A stretch of DNA of 64,000 nt from Bog-793 sp050013835. Lineage in GTDB: Bacteria > Actinomycetota > Acidimicrobiia > Acidimicrobiales > Bog-793. Below are positions 1 through 8,423 of the stretch, piece by piece. A program made the translations under genes and the position numbers. A model generated the notes under the pieces. That model was given only the letters and a program-made list of their open reading frames with translations, searched no databases and was not told where the DNA came from. The DNA lies in assembly GCA_050013835.1 (NCBI GenBank), contig JBEKEM010000001.1:1-64000 (forward strand), read 5' to 3'. The number at the start of each line of letters is the position of its first letter. Within the stretch, counting starts at the first letter, position 1.

Positions 1-122
1 AGATGAACGCCATCGCGGGCATCGACAAGAACAACCGTCTGATCAAGGGCCAAGTGTTCCTTTGGAGGGCCGGCCAGTCTTGGGAAGACCTCTGGGATGT
101 CGATGGGGTCATCAAGCCCTGA
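1..122 (+). CDS. 3' end of a truncated gene, product unknown
   Basis: An open frame enters from the left edge and ends at a TGA at 120-122. About 39 residues are visible, containing the stretches QVFLWRAGQSWEDLW and DVDGVIKP. An ATG occurs at 3-5, but there is no room to see a ribosome site, so this is most likely the C-terminus of a longer protein cut by the window edge. I do not recognise the family from this tail. Codon use (GCC, ATC, GGC, CTC) resembles the neighbouring real genes. Confidence 0.45.
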   Translation, partial: MNAIAGIDKNNRLIKGQVFLWRAGQSWEDLWDVDGVIKP

Positions 123-712
123 CGAAGGACAGCAAGGGCGCGAGCTAGCCGCCTTGGGACGGCATCGAGTTCGAGGTGGCGCTGTATCGACAAAGTGCGG
201 TTCGACCCATCCGAGCGATGAGCTGAGGTTCGCGGGATGTGGTCGTCTCCGGTGGAACGCAGGCCCGGGCCGCGGATCCCGACGATGAACGCGTTGCGGC
301 GCGGAGAAGATCCCCTTGCAAGTTGGGAATGGCGTCGTGTGATCCCAACGAGGTCGATGACGGAGCGTCCCGGGGGAAGCTCGCAGAACCGGAACGAACG
401 AAATCATGAGAAGAAGGGTCGTCAACGGGGCGCCCGGCGGACGCGGGGTCGCGGCAGAGAGGCTGTTGGGTTGCAGCGATCGTGAGCTCCACGCTTGGGG
501 TCCTCCGACTCGTGTCCGTTGCTTGCGAGACTTGGCTGCCTGTTAGGCAGAAGTCGTTTTGCAGGCGAGCCAGGCTTAACTTGGGCCGAAATGCGGGTCG
601 TGCTTCGTGAGTTGATGCTCCAGAAGGAACCTGTGCCCGCTAAACGATTACACCAACGATTAGACGGGACCGCTGCCGATACGCTGGGGCATTCAGCAGA
701 TGGAGGAAGGCG
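123..712. other. 590-bp gap with no convincing gene
   Basis: Open frames on both strands are short, rich in Arg and Ser, and look like chance readings of GC-rich DNA. A small hairpin, CTGCCT-GTT-AGGCAG, lies at 536-550 without a following T run. The last bases (701-709) hold the GGAGGAAGG ribosome site of the next gene. The stretch around 590-680 is less GC-rich than its surroundings and may hold the promoter of the aminotransferase gene, but I cannot pick a clear -35/-10 pair. Confidence 0.4.
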
Positions 713-2098
713 ATGGGCTTCAATCTGAACGAGGTGCTGGAGAGCCACAAGGGCGAGAACTTCGACCTCTACAGCCGGCACATCAATCCTCAGCTCGTGA
801 AGGTTCTCCGCTCGACGGGCTTCGACCGCTTCTACACGCGCGCCGAGGGCGCCTACCTCTACGACGACGAGGGTCGACGCTACCTCGACTTCCTCTCCGG
901 CTTCGGGGTCTTCGCCCTCGGTCGGGGCCATCCGGTGGTGAAGCGGGCCCTCCACGAGGCGATCGACGCCGACCTGCCGAATCTTGTCCAGATGGACGCC
1001 GCGCTCCTGCCCGGGGTGCTGGCGACCGAGCTGCTGAAGCGCCTCCACCCGGGCATGGGCCGGGTGTTCTTCGCGAACTCGGGCGCCGAGGCGATCGAGG
1101 CCGCCCTGAAGTTCTCCCGGCACGCGACCGGTCGGTCGCGGGTGGTGCACTGTGAACACGGCTTCCACGGACTCACGCTCGGCGCACTCTCGGCGAACGG
1201 AGGGAAGGAGTTCCGCAAGGGCTTCGGGCCGTTCATCCCAGGCTTCACCCAGGTGCCGTTCGGTGACGCCGACGCCCTCGAGCGCGAGTTGCAGACGCGC
1301 GACGTCGCCGCCTTCGTCGTCGAGCCGATCCAGGGCCACGGAGTCTTCGTCGCGCCGCAGGAGTACTGGGACGCCGTCTCGGGGCTGTGTCGCCGTTACG
1401 GGACCTTGCTCATCGCCGACGAGGTCCAGACCGGTCTCGGGCGCACCGGCCGGCTCTGGGCTCACGAGCACTACGGTCTCGCGCCCGACATCGTCACGAT
1501 GTCGAAGGCCCTCTCAGGGGGGTTCATCCCGATCGGTGCGATGGTCTGCTCGACGGAGGTCTCCGACAAGGTCTACTCCTCGATCAGCCGGGCGTTGGTC
1601 CACTCATCGACGTTCAAGAACAACCAGCTGGCAATGGTGGCCGCCCTTGCCACGTTGGCGACGATCGATGACGAGAACCTCGTCGACCGCGCCCGGATGA
1701 CCGGCGATGCCTTCGAGAAGGCGCTCGCACCGCTCATCGAGCGGCATGAGACCTTCCACGCTGTGCGCGGGAAGGGCCTGATGGTCGGGCTCATCTTCGG
1801 TGAGCCGACGTCGTTCCGTCAGCGGACGCGCTTCCGGCTCCTCGAGGCGACCCGCACGGGCCTGTTCTCGCAGATCGTCGTCGGACCGCTCTACAACCGG
1901 CACGGGATCCTCACCCAGGTCGCCGCCGACTCGATGAACGTCGTGAAGCTGCTCCCGCCACTGATCATCGGCCAGTATGAGGTCGACTACTTCACCGCCG
2001 CCCTCGACGACGTCCTCACGGACTGCGAGAGGAACTCGTCGCTGATCGTCGAGTTCGGCAGGACGCTCGTCAAGGGCTCGCTGCGGCGCGCCGGTTGA
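713..2098 (+). CDS. class III (ornithine/acetylornithine-type) PLP aminotransferase
   Basis: A 461-residue protein of the class III, fold-type I aminotransferase family, the usual length for the group. The PLP lysine is K265 in VTMSKALSGG, and the conserved aspartate that holds the pyridine nitrogen is D236 in IADEVQTGLGRTG. The FFANSGAEAIEAALK segment near residue 120 is the cofactor phosphate region. The ATG at 713 follows a strong GGAGGAAGG site, which fixes the start. The family transfers amino groups from omega-amino compounds such as ornithine, acetylornithine, putrescine or 4-aminobutyrate to 2-oxoglutarate or pyruvate. The sequence alone does not show which substrate is used. The next gene begins at or just past its stop, so the two are probably cotranscribed. 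Confidence 0.85.
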   Translation: MGFNLNEVLESHKGENFDLYSRHINPQLVKVLRSTGFDRFYTRAEGAYLYDDEGRRYLDFLSGFGVFALGRGHPVVKRALHEAIDADLPNLVQMDAALLPGVLATELLKRLHPGMGRVFFANSGAEAIEAALKFSRHATGRSRVVHCEHGFHGLTLGALSANGGKEFRKGFGPFIPGFTQVPFGDADALERELQTRDVAAFVVEPIQGHGVFVAPQEYWDAVSGLCRRYGTLLIADEVQTGLGRTGRLWAHEHYGLAPDIVTMSKALSGGFIPIGAMVCSTEVSDKVYSSISRALVHSSTFKNNQLAMVAALATLATIDDENLVDRARMTGDAFEKALAPLIERHETFHAVRGKGLMVGLIFGEPTSFRQRTRFRLLEATRTGLFSQIVVGPLYNRHGILTQVAADSMNVVKLLPPLIIGQYEVDYFTAALDDVLTDCERNSSLIVEFGRTLVKGSLRRAG

Positions 2099-2127
2099 CG
2101 ACGAGGTCCGGGCAGGGCGGAGCGACC

Positions 2128-3162
2128 GTGCGCGCACAACGCTCCGTCCACGTCCTCAGCGCGCTCGCCGTGCTCGCTTGTGCCGTTGCGGCGTGTGGCG
2201 GGGCGTCGACGCAGGACGGCACGAAGGCGTCCGTTTCGACGACAACGCTCCCGGTCGTCACCGGTGTCACCGGCTCAGCGGCGGGGGGTGGCTACGCCGC
2301 CCTCGGGCGGGTCGAGCGCGTCTCCGTGCTGCCGGTCGCGCCCGGCCGTGTGGCGCCGCGGCTCCTCGCCGACGGGACCATGCGACCGGGGGCGCTGCGG
2401 ATCGCATTCCGCCAGTTCGGCTCGGGCCCCGATCTCGTCCTCGTCACGGGCGAGCACGGTTCGTTGACCGCTTGGGACCCTCAGGTTCTCCTCGAGCTCG
2501 GCGCGCACTACCGGGTGACGGTGTTCGACCTGCCGGGGATCGGCTACTCCGAGCCGAGCCCGCGAGTCGAGACGGTATCGTCCCTCGCCGACCTGACGGC
2601 GGGTTTGATCTGGTCGCTGGGACTGTCGCAGCCGACCGTCGTCGGCTGGGGTTTCGGCGGGGAGGTCGCGATGTCGCTCGCCGAGAGGCACCCCGGTCTC
2701 GTGTGGCGCCTGGTCCTTGCCGACGCGACGGCCGGGGGGCCGCGGTTCTACCGGCCCGCCGCGGCGGTCTCGAGACTGCTCGCCTCGCCGTCTACGACGC
2801 AGCAGGAGATCGCGCAGCTGTTCTTTCCCGCTGACGAGGGGACGGCCCGGCTGAACTGGCTGAGCGACGTCGGCCAGATCAGCCCGGATGACGTCACCGC
2901 CTCGGCGATTGTGGCCCAGGCCGCCCTCATCGCCCGGATGTCGCGCGACAGCGCCGTCGCCCACGAGCTCGGGCGGATCAGGATCCCGACGCTCATCCTC
3001 GCCGGATCGGACGATGTGGTCGTGCCCGTCGCCAACGCCCGCGAACTGGAGCGGCGGATCGCTCACTCCCGGCTCGTCATCTTCTCTGGTGCCGGCTACG
3101 CCAGCATCTTCCAGTACGCCTCGGACTTCGTCGACCAGCTCATCACGTTCACGGGAGCCTGA
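2128..3162 (+). CDS. lipoprotein with alpha/beta-hydrolase fold, catalytic triad lost
   Basis: The GTG at 2128 gives a 344-residue precursor with a typical lipoprotein signal: basic n-region, hydrophobic core, and a lipobox ending AVAAC, so the mature protein should be membrane-anchored outside the cell. An earlier TTG at 2095 overlaps the upstream stop codon and is the alternative start. The body matches the alpha/beta-hydrolase fold: a GxG loop at LVTGEHG, a nucleophile elbow, an acid-residue strand LILAGSDDVVVP and a C-terminal histidine loop. The elbow reads GWGFGG with Gly (about residue 175) where Ser is expected, and the histidine loop reads SGAGYAS with Tyr (about 324) where His is expected. 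The family normally hydrolyses esters or similar bonds. This copy probably cannot and may instead bind a ligand or a partner protein. Confidence 0.75.
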   Translation: MRAQRSVHVLSALAVLACAVAACGGASTQDGTKASVSTTTLPVVTGVTGSAAGGGYAALGRVERVSVLPVAPGRVAPRLLADGTMRPGALRIAFRQFGSGPDLVLVTGEHGSLTAWDPQVLLELGAHYRVTVFDLPGIGYSEPSPRVETVSSLADLTAGLIWSLGLSQPTVVGWGFGGEVAMSLAERHPGLVWRLVLADATAGGPRFYRPAAAVSRLLASPSTTQQEIAQLFFPADEGTARLNWLSDVGQISPDDVTASAIVAQAALIARMSRDSAVAHELGRIRIPTLILAGSDDVVVPVANARELERRIAHSRLVIFSGAGYASIFQYASDFVDQLITFTGA

Positions 3163-3223
3163 GCGGGACGGCCCACTGCCACATCCGCCCGGACTCCGCG
3201 AGAAGGCCGACCGAACCCACGAT

Positions 3224-3229
3224 TAGTCT
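3224..3229 (+). promoter_or_regulatory. -10 hexamer of a likely leaderless promoter
   Basis: TAGTCT ends six bases before the GTG start at 3236, with no ribosome site between. Transcription would start at or next to the start codon. The same TANNNT-N5-8-start arrangement recurs across the window. Confidence 0.45.
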
Positions 3230-3235
3230 TCGGTC

Positions 3236-4297
3236 GTGACCGACGCCGTCCGCCTCCATGACCCGGATTTCCGCGGATTCGCCAGCGACAACTGCGCCTC
3301 CGCCCATCCTGAGGTCCTCGCCGCGATCGCTCTCGCCAATGGGGGACACCAGGATTCCTACGGGGACGACGTCTACACCGCCCACCTCCAAGGGATCTTC
3401 CAGCGACACTTCGGCGACCGCGCTCGCGCTTTCCCAGTCTTCAATGGAACGGGTGCGAACGTCGTGAGCCTGCAGTCGATGACGGACCGTTGGGACTCAG
3501 TCGTCTGCGCCGCCTCGTCGCATCTCAACACCGACGAGTGCGCCGCCGCCGAGAAAGTCGCTGGGATCAAGCTCCTCACGCTGGAAGCACCGGGAGGCAA
3601 GATCACCGCCGAGTCGCTCGCCGTTCACGCCTGGGGGTGGGACAACCCGCACCGGGCCTCTCCCCGGGTCGTCTCGATCACGCAGTCGACCGAGCTCGGC
3701 ACCTGCTACTCGCCCGACGAGATCGCGCGCATCTGCGAGGCCGCCCATGGCTACGGCATGAAGGTCCACGTCGACGGGGCGCGTCTGGCGAATGCCGCCG
3801 CGACGCTCGGCACCGGGTTCCGGTCGTTCACGACCGATGTCGGGGTCGACGTCGTCTCGTTCGGCGGGGCGAAGAACGGGCTGCTCTTCGGCGAGGTGAT
3901 CGTCGTCCTGGACCCCGATGTCGTGCGGGGGGTGCTCCACCTGCGCAAGGCGGCGATGCAGCTCGCCTCGAAGATGCGTTTTGTCTCCGTGCAGTTCGAG
4001 GCACTCCTCGGCGGGGACCTCTGGCTCGAGAACGCACGGCACGCCAACGCCATGGCGCGCCGGCTCGCCGAGGCGGTCCGGGATCTCCCCGGCGTCGAGC
4101 TCGTTCACCCGGTCGAGGCGAACGCCGTCTTCGCCGTGCTGCCCGCCGCCGTCACGCGTCGGCTCCAGGCGCGGTCCCACTTCTACATCTGGGACGAGAC
4201 GACCGGCGTGGTCCGCTGGATGACGGCCTTCGACACGACCGAGGCGGACGTGGACCGCTTCGCGACGGCAGTTGCCGAGGAGCTGCGGGCGTCCTGA
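3236..4297 (+). CDS. threonine aldolase-type PLP lyase (beta-eliminating lyase family)
   Basis: A 353-residue fold-type I PLP enzyme of the low-specificity L-threonine aldolase group, which cleaves L-threonine or L-allo-threonine to glycine and acetaldehyde. The family start FASDNCASAHPEV is present, as are the HVDGARLANAA segment near residue 178 and the cofactor lysine K213 in VVSFGGAKNG. Length is normal for the family. The GTG start at 3236 is supported by a TAGTCT hexamer six bases upstream and by the absence of any earlier in-frame start that fits the family alignment. Other members of this broad family act on beta-hydroxy amino acids or serve in unrelated eliminations, so the exact substrate is open. 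It stands alone between short gaps. Confidence 0.85.
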   Translation: MTDAVRLHDPDFRGFASDNCASAHPEVLAAIALANGGHQDSYGDDVYTAHLQGIFQRHFGDRARAFPVFNGTGANVVSLQSMTDRWDSVVCAASSHLNTDECAAAEKVAGIKLLTLEAPGGKITAESLAVHAWGWDNPHRASPRVVSITQSTELGTCYSPDEIARICEAAHGYGMKVHVDGARLANAAATLGTGFRSFTTDVGVDVVSFGGAKNGLLFGEVIVVLDPDVVRGVLHLRKAAMQLASKMRFVSVQFEALLGGDLWLENARHANAMARRLAEAVRDLPGVELVHPVEANAVFAVLPAAVTRRLQARSHFYIWDETTGVVRWMTAFDTTEADVDRFATAVAEELRAS

Positions 4298-4445
4298 CGG
4301 TGTGGACCCGTCCGACCCGATCCCGGACGAGGGCTGAGCGCGGGGCCGCCCTGGAAGTCGTCGGATCGTCCGGGCGGCTGGCGACCCCTTCGGCGGCCGA
4401 AGAGCAAAAGTTGGCGCCGCGCGGCAAAGTAGGTGGGGAGGTTCC

Positions 4446-4682
4446 ATGCAGCTGCGACGTAGGCGCAGGCTCCGCGAAACGGTCCGGCCCGACGACGTGC
4501 CCGTCATCGAGGGTCCACCAGCGTTCGAGCACGAGGACGCAGCCGAGGTCGCGTCGCGCGACAGCGAGGTCGATTTCGACGACGAGGCCGACGACGAGAT
4601 CCCCCCGCTCGACGTCGTCGAGGCGACGGAGCTCGGCGCACTCCTCGACGACCCCGAGTCGCCCGAAGACGACGAGACCTGA
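4446..4682 (+). CDS. small, highly acidic protein of unknown function
   Basis: A 78-residue reading frame starts at an ATG preceded by a good ribosome site (GGTGGGGAGG, four bases upstream). The first ten residues are strongly basic (MQLRRRRRLR). The rest is strongly acidic, with runs such as DFDDEADDEIPP and DDPESPEDDET at the C-terminus. No membrane segment, cysteine or known motif is seen. The charge split and low complexity suggest a disordered protein that could bind RNA or a basic partner, but that is speculation. The ribosome site argues that it is translated. The downstream gap to 4777 shows no clear terminator. Confidence 0.5.
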   Translation: MQLRRRRRLRETVRPDDVPVIEGPPAFEHEDAAEVASRDSEVDFDDEADDEIPPLDVVEATELGALLDDPESPEDDET

Positions 4683-4776
4683 CGAAAGCCGGAGCCTGTT
4701 GGTTCAGCCGGCGCCCCGACCCGGGACCGACGCGAGCCGTCGTCCGCGTCGCCCGGTCGGGTTCCCTCAGCCGGTT

Positions 4777-5529
4777 TCAGGCGAGCAGGCGATACTTCAC
4801 GTCGACGTGCACGCTGACCTGGAGCGTTCCGGCCCGGATCGGCACGGGCTCGAGGGCGGCAAAGTCCGACTTGGCGACGGCGTTGTCGAACCCGAGCGGG
4901 TACGGCGTCGTGACCTGCTGCTGGTTGGAGATGCTGATCGCCGTCCCGACCTTCTCCCCGGCGCCGGTGGCGAAGCCCTTCGCCTCGGCGTAGGCCTGCT
5001 GCATGGCCTGGGACCGGGCCTGGGCTAGAAGCTTGGAGTTGTTCGACAACGAGAAGGAGATCCCGTCGATCTGGACGTCGCTGCCGACGGCGTTCTCGGC
5101 GGCGTCGATCGTCCTGCCCGCCTTGACGAAGTCGTGCATCGTGACGGTGAGGTCGTCCTCGGCCCGGTATCCGGTGAGCGTGCCGTGTCTGTTGTAGGTC
5201 GGTGACACGCTGAGGTTGTTTGTCTGGAGGGCGGATCTTGGAACGCGGGCCGAGATAAAGACGCCCTGGAGCCGTGCCATCTGGGAGTTGTTCTGGTCGA
5301 GGGCACTCGCCGCGGTGCCCGCCGTGTCAGACACGGAGAAGCTCGCGGTCAAGGTGTCGGGCGCGCCGCTCACGTGGGCGTCGGCGGTCACCGCGATCGT
5401 CCCCACGGCCGACAGCGGGGACGAGGTGCGGGAGAGGGCGTAGCCGAGGGCGCTGAGCGCTGTCGCGAACGCGAGCACCGCGAGCACGATCGCTGTCGCG
5501 GGGGACCGCAGGAACCTGGTTTTCGACAT
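4777..5529 (-). CDS. SIMPL-domain (DUF541) exported or membrane-anchored protein
   Basis: A 250-residue protein with one N-terminal hydrophobic segment (about residues 10-32, AIVLAVLAFATALSALGYAL) and a SIMPL/DUF541 domain after it. The family's opening GTIAVTADAHVSGAPDTLTA is visible from about residue 42, and the closing region with QARSQAMQQAYAEAKGFA and the C-terminal VSVHVDVKYRL is also typical. The ATG at 5529 gives a clean signal anchor and has an AGAAAGG site nine bases upstream. Frames running further upstream into the tRNA are not coding. SIMPL proteins lie outside the cytoplasmic membrane or in the periplasm. Their biochemical role is poorly known, although some have been linked to oxidative stress tolerance. 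Confidence 0.8.
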   Translation of the reverse strand: MSKTRFLRSPATAIVLAVLAFATALSALGYALSRTSSPLSAVGTIAVTADAHVSGAPDTLTASFSVSDTAGTAASALDQNNSQMARLQGVFISARVPRSALQTNNLSVSPTYNRHGTLTGYRAEDDLTVTMHDFVKAGRTIDAAENAVGSDVQIDGISFSLSNNSKLLAQARSQAMQQAYAEAKGFATGAGEKVGTAISISNQQQVTTPYPLGFDNAVAKSDFAALEPVPIRAGTLQVSVHVDVKYRLLA

Positions 5530-5799
5530 GTCAGAACCTTTCTCTCGAGGTTTGCTAAGTGGGTCCGTGTCATTGGTGCCGGGCCGCGTGTCTTCACCGG
5601 CCGGCGGCCCTGGACCTGGCCCGCGGCCTTTGCTGGTCATCGGCAGGGCGTGACGCAGGACGGGGCAGGGCCTCTCGGTGCCGGCAGCCCCAACCATCGC
5701 CGGACGCATGACTTGAGATCGTTTCCGCTCGCTCGGATGAAACCCCCAATAGGCGATTCTGGGCACCACGATTACGCTTACCTGCTGCTCGGGCGCTCG

Positions 5800-5881
5800 T
5801 GCGGGCGAGAGGACTCGAACCTCCAACCCCGAAGGGACCGGGACCTAAACCCGGCGCGTATGCCAATTTCGCCACGCCCGC
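5800..5881 (-). tRNA. tRNA-Leu, anticodon TAG
   Basis: Read on the minus strand, the acceptor stem GCGGGCG pairs with CGCCCGC, leaving A as the discriminator base. The anticodon stem CCGGG/CCCGG encloses the loop TTTAGGT, giving TAG (plus-strand bases 5845-5847). A short variable arm with a TTCG loop follows, then a T arm with GGTTCGAGTCC. The length of 82 bases and the extra arm fit the class II leucine tRNA. CCA is not encoded. It is the only leucine tRNA in the window and lies divergently from clpP. Confidence 0.93.
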
Positions 5882-5962
5882 ATGGGGCGACGAACATCCC
5901 AGCACGCTTCTTGGCGCCCAGAGCTTACCGACGCCGGGATCGCGAACCCGGCGTGCTGGGGT

Positions 5963-5968
5963 TAGCCT
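5963..5968 (+). promoter_or_regulatory. -10 hexamer of a likely leaderless clpP promoter
   Basis: TAGCCT ends six bases before the ATG of clpP at 5975. No purine-rich ribosome site lies between them, so the transcript probably begins at the start codon. Confidence 0.45.
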
Positions 5969-5974
5969 CGGGGC

Positions 5975-6598
5975 ATGACTGAAGAACTCTCTGTGCCGTC
6001 GGGCATCTTCAAGGCGTCACTCAACCTGACCGCGGACCCGTCGGCGGACGTCTACCAGCGTCTGCTGCGCGAGCGAATCATCTTCCTCGGGACCCAGGTG
6101 GACCAGAATTCGGCGAACGCGATCTGCGCCCAGTTGCTGCTGCTCGAGGCCGAGGAACCCGACCGTGACATCTCGCTGTACATCAACTCGCCCGGCGGCT
6201 CGGTGACCGACGGGCTCGCGATTTACGACACGATGCAGTTCGTCCGTTGCGACGTCTCGACCATCTGTCTCGGCCTCGCCGCCTCCATGGGGCAGTTCCT
6301 CCTCTGTGCCGGCACCCCCGGCAAGCGGTACGCGCTGCCACACGCCCGCATCCTCATGCACCAGCCCTCGGGCCAGATGCAAGGACAGGCTGCAGACATC
6401 GCGATCCAGGCGGAGCAAATCGTCTACCTGAAGAAGATGATGGCCGAGAGGATCGCCTTCCACACCGGCCAAACGGTCGAGCGCATCGAGGCCGACTCGG
6501 ACCGCGACCGATGGTTCACGGCCGAGGAGGCCCGCGAATACGGCTTCATCGACAACGTCATCGACCGCTCCACCGCGCACTCGGCAAAAGATCACTGA
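5975..6598 (+). CDS. clpP: ATP-dependent Clp protease proteolytic subunit ClpP
   Basis: A 207-residue ClpP, the barrel-forming serine protease that degrades unfolded or tagged proteins fed to it by ClpX or ClpC. The catalytic triad is complete: Ser104 in GLAASMGQFL, His129 in LMHQPSG and Asp178 in DSDRDRW. The oligomerisation motif INSPGGSVTDG is intact. The residue after SMG is Gln, where Ala or Glu is more usual. Actinobacteria commonly carry two or more ClpP paralogues. This one is not followed by clpX or another clpP, so it may be the unlinked paralogue. The gene stands alone, divergent from the tRNA, and appears to have a leaderless promoter. Confidence 0.95.
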   Translation: MTEELSVPSGIFKASLNLTADPSADVYQRLLRERIIFLGTQVDQNSANAICAQLLLLEAEEPDRDISLYINSPGGSVTDGLAIYDTMQFVRCDVSTICLGLAASMGQFLLCAGTPGKRYALPHARILMHQPSGQMQGQAADIAIQAEQIVYLKKMMAERIAFHTGQTVERIEADSDRDRWFTAEEAREYGFIDNVIDRSTAHSAKDH

Positions 6599-6677
6599 CC
6601 CCGCTGGACGGGCGACTGTTGAGTTTCGAGGTCGAACCGGGTCGCGCGCTCATTGCGGTTATGCCGCCGAGTCCCCC

Positions 6678-8273
6678 TCAGGGCACCACGCCGTCGTGCG
6701 CCGGGTTCTCGTGGAACATCGGCCAGGCGGGCGGCACGGCCGGGACGACGGGTAGCGGGTAGGACACGATCTTGCCGGGGTAATTGAACTGTGCAGGTCC
6801 GCCGCAGGCTTCGATGACGCTCCAGCCGTCCGCCCGGCCCTCACCGCTGACGTCGGCCACCGCGACGGCATTGAACATGCGACAGGTCGGATCGATCGTC
6901 GAGCCCAAGGGCGACGTCCCGAACAGAAACGTGCCCGTCCGTCCGTCGATCGCGTACAGGCCGGCCCCGGAGCCGACGAGGACGTCGTTCCACGTTCCGA
7001 CCTGAAGCGGGACGAGGACCGGCGACGAGAAATCGGTGGGTTGACTCAACTTGTCAGACCAGAGTCGCTTTCCGTTGCCGTTCCACGCCGTCACTCGTGA
7101 GGCGTACGGCGTGAGGCAGCTGGAGATGATCAGGCCAGCGCACACCCACGAGGTGTCGACGACTGCCGGGATCCCGGTCCTGTTGATCGTCCCGATCGCG
7201 GGGGATCCGAACGACGGACCGGACGTCGTGACCGGCCAGCCGGGAACGCTCGCTCCGTCGTCGGCGTAGTAGGCGAAGAGCCGGTACGTCCCCGACGGGA
7301 ACGGCTGCCAGAAGCAGCCCGTTCCGACGACGACGACGGCCCGGCCCGTCGAGTTGATGACGCCGACCGCGGGGCTCGACCAGATCGTCTGGCTCTCGCA
7401 GTGCTGCCAGACGAGTTTCAGTGTGCCTTTGACGTAGCGGTAGTCACTGATCAGGCCTCCTCGGCAGCCATGCCAGTCGCTGGCGTCGGAGCCGATATAG
7501 ATGCTGTCACCGACCGTCCCGGGAAGCCGGTAGAGCGCCGGCGAGGACCAGATCGTGTCGGCGTTGTTGATCGGGAAGCCCGGAAGCAGCCTGCCGCTCG
7601 GCGTGAGCGCGTAGATGCGGTGGTCCCAGGAGCCGAAGACGATGTCCTGCTGCGTACCACCCCTGAGATTGCCAACGGCCGGGGTCGAGATGACGCCGAC
7701 CGCCGTTCCCGGGGCGGCGCCCACGTCGAAGACAAAGCGGACGGCCCCGCTGAGGTGGAAAGCCTCGACCTCCCGGGCGGTGTTGTGCACCCAGGTCGAT
7801 CCGGCGCCGACGATGATCGAGGGGGGCTTGCTCGGTCCGTCGAGGAAGGCGATCGTGGGGCTCGACTCGATGGCGACGCGGGCCCCCTCGGGCGCGGCCA
7901 GCCGTTGCGGCCAGCCCGGGAGCTCCCTGCCCGTCGCGGCGTCGATGACGTGAAGCATGCCGTTCTCGTCGCCGACGGCGACGATCGTCGTGTCGTTCCA
8001 CTGGGCGACGGTCGGCGAACTCTCGGCGATGGAGCCGGTGACGCATGTCACCCAGGAGGCGCTCGGCCAGGTGATGCCGTGCCCCTGCAGGACGGAACAG
8101 GGGGCGTCCTGCGACATGGCGGCGCCGGAAGGCGCCGAGACGACCGCCGCCGCGACGGTCACGACGGTGACGGCCGCGAGTGTCGTGGCGACGAGGAGCC
8201 GCCTTGTTCCGATCCGACTGCGTCGGTCGGTGCGGAACCGACGGGCATCGGGAGGGCTGGCGAGGCGGATCAT
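6678..8273 (-). CDS. secreted beta-propeller protein (FG-GAP/PQQ-like repeats)
   Basis: From the ATG at 8273 the protein has 531 residues. The N-terminus is basic and is followed by a strong hydrophobic stretch (LLVATTLAAVTVVTVAAAVV), so it is exported. The body contains repeated blade-like units, for example SSPTIAFLDG, HVIDAATGRELPGWP, SSPALYRLPG, SSPAVGVINSTGRAVVVVG and SFGSPAIGTINRTG, as in eight-bladed propellers. It has several cysteine pairs outside the membrane. No catalytic motif is apparent, so a scaffold or binding role on the surface is likely. The start is supported by TAGTGT seven bases before the ATG. A GTG at 8291 is the alternative. The triplicated repeat lies directly upstream. 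Confidence 0.75.
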   Translation of the reverse strand: MIRLASPPDARRFRTDRRSRIGTRRLLVATTLAAVTVVTVAAAVVSAPSGAAMSQDAPCSVLQGHGITWPSASWVTCVTGSIAESSPTVAQWNDTTIVAVGDENGMLHVIDAATGRELPGWPQRLAAPEGARVAIESSPTIAFLDGPSKPPSIIVGAGSTWVHNTAREVEAFHLSGAVRFVFDVGAAPGTAVGVISTPAVGNLRGGTQQDIVFGSWDHRIYALTPSGRLLPGFPINNADTIWSSPALYRLPGTVGDSIYIGSDASDWHGCRGGLISDYRYVKGTLKLVWQHCESQTIWSSPAVGVINSTGRAVVVVGTGCFWQPFPSGTYRLFAYYADDGASVPGWPVTTSGPSFGSPAIGTINRTGIPAVVDTSWVCAGLIISSCLTPYASRVTAWNGNGKRLWSDKLSQPTDFSSPVLVPLQVGTWNDVLVGSGAGLYAIDGRTGTFLFGTSPLGSTIDPTCRMFNAVAVADVSGEGRADGWSVIEACGGPAQFNYPGKIVSYPLPVVPAVPPAWPMFHENPAHDGVVP

Positions 8274-8302
8274 GACCCGGACACTAGCCACGCCCGCTGT
8301 GC

Positions 8303-8405
8303 GGTAGTGGGCTAGTTTTACCAGCCTATTATTGGGGTAGTGGGCTAATTTGACCAGCCCTATTGTTGGGGGTAGTGGGCTAATTTGACCAGCCCTATTG
8401 TTGGG
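8303..8405. repeat. three tandem copies of a 33-35-bp repeat
   Basis: The copies run 8303-8335, 8336-8370 and 8371-8405. The last two are identical over 35 bp and the first differs by a few bases and a 2-bp shortening. Each holds the near-palindrome GGGCT...AGCCC around the AT-rich core AATTTGACC. The repeats are much more AT-rich than their surroundings. They sit upstream of the propeller gene on its own strand and downstream of a small membrane-protein gene. There are no spacers, so this is not a CRISPR array. Confidence 0.85.
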
Positions 8406-8423
8406 CTGCAGTTGACCTGCTGG

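Noticed and set aside
145..492. Minus-strand 115-codon frame near the left edge
   Set aside because: Ser/Arg-rich, no ribosome site, no recognisable motif.
536..550. Terminator hairpin CTGCCT-GTT-AGGCAG
   Set aside because: It has a 6-bp stem and no T run, and lies within a gap without an upstream gene end that needs it.
8303..8405. CRISPR array
   Set aside because: The units touch each other without spacers and there are only three. No cas gene is nearby.
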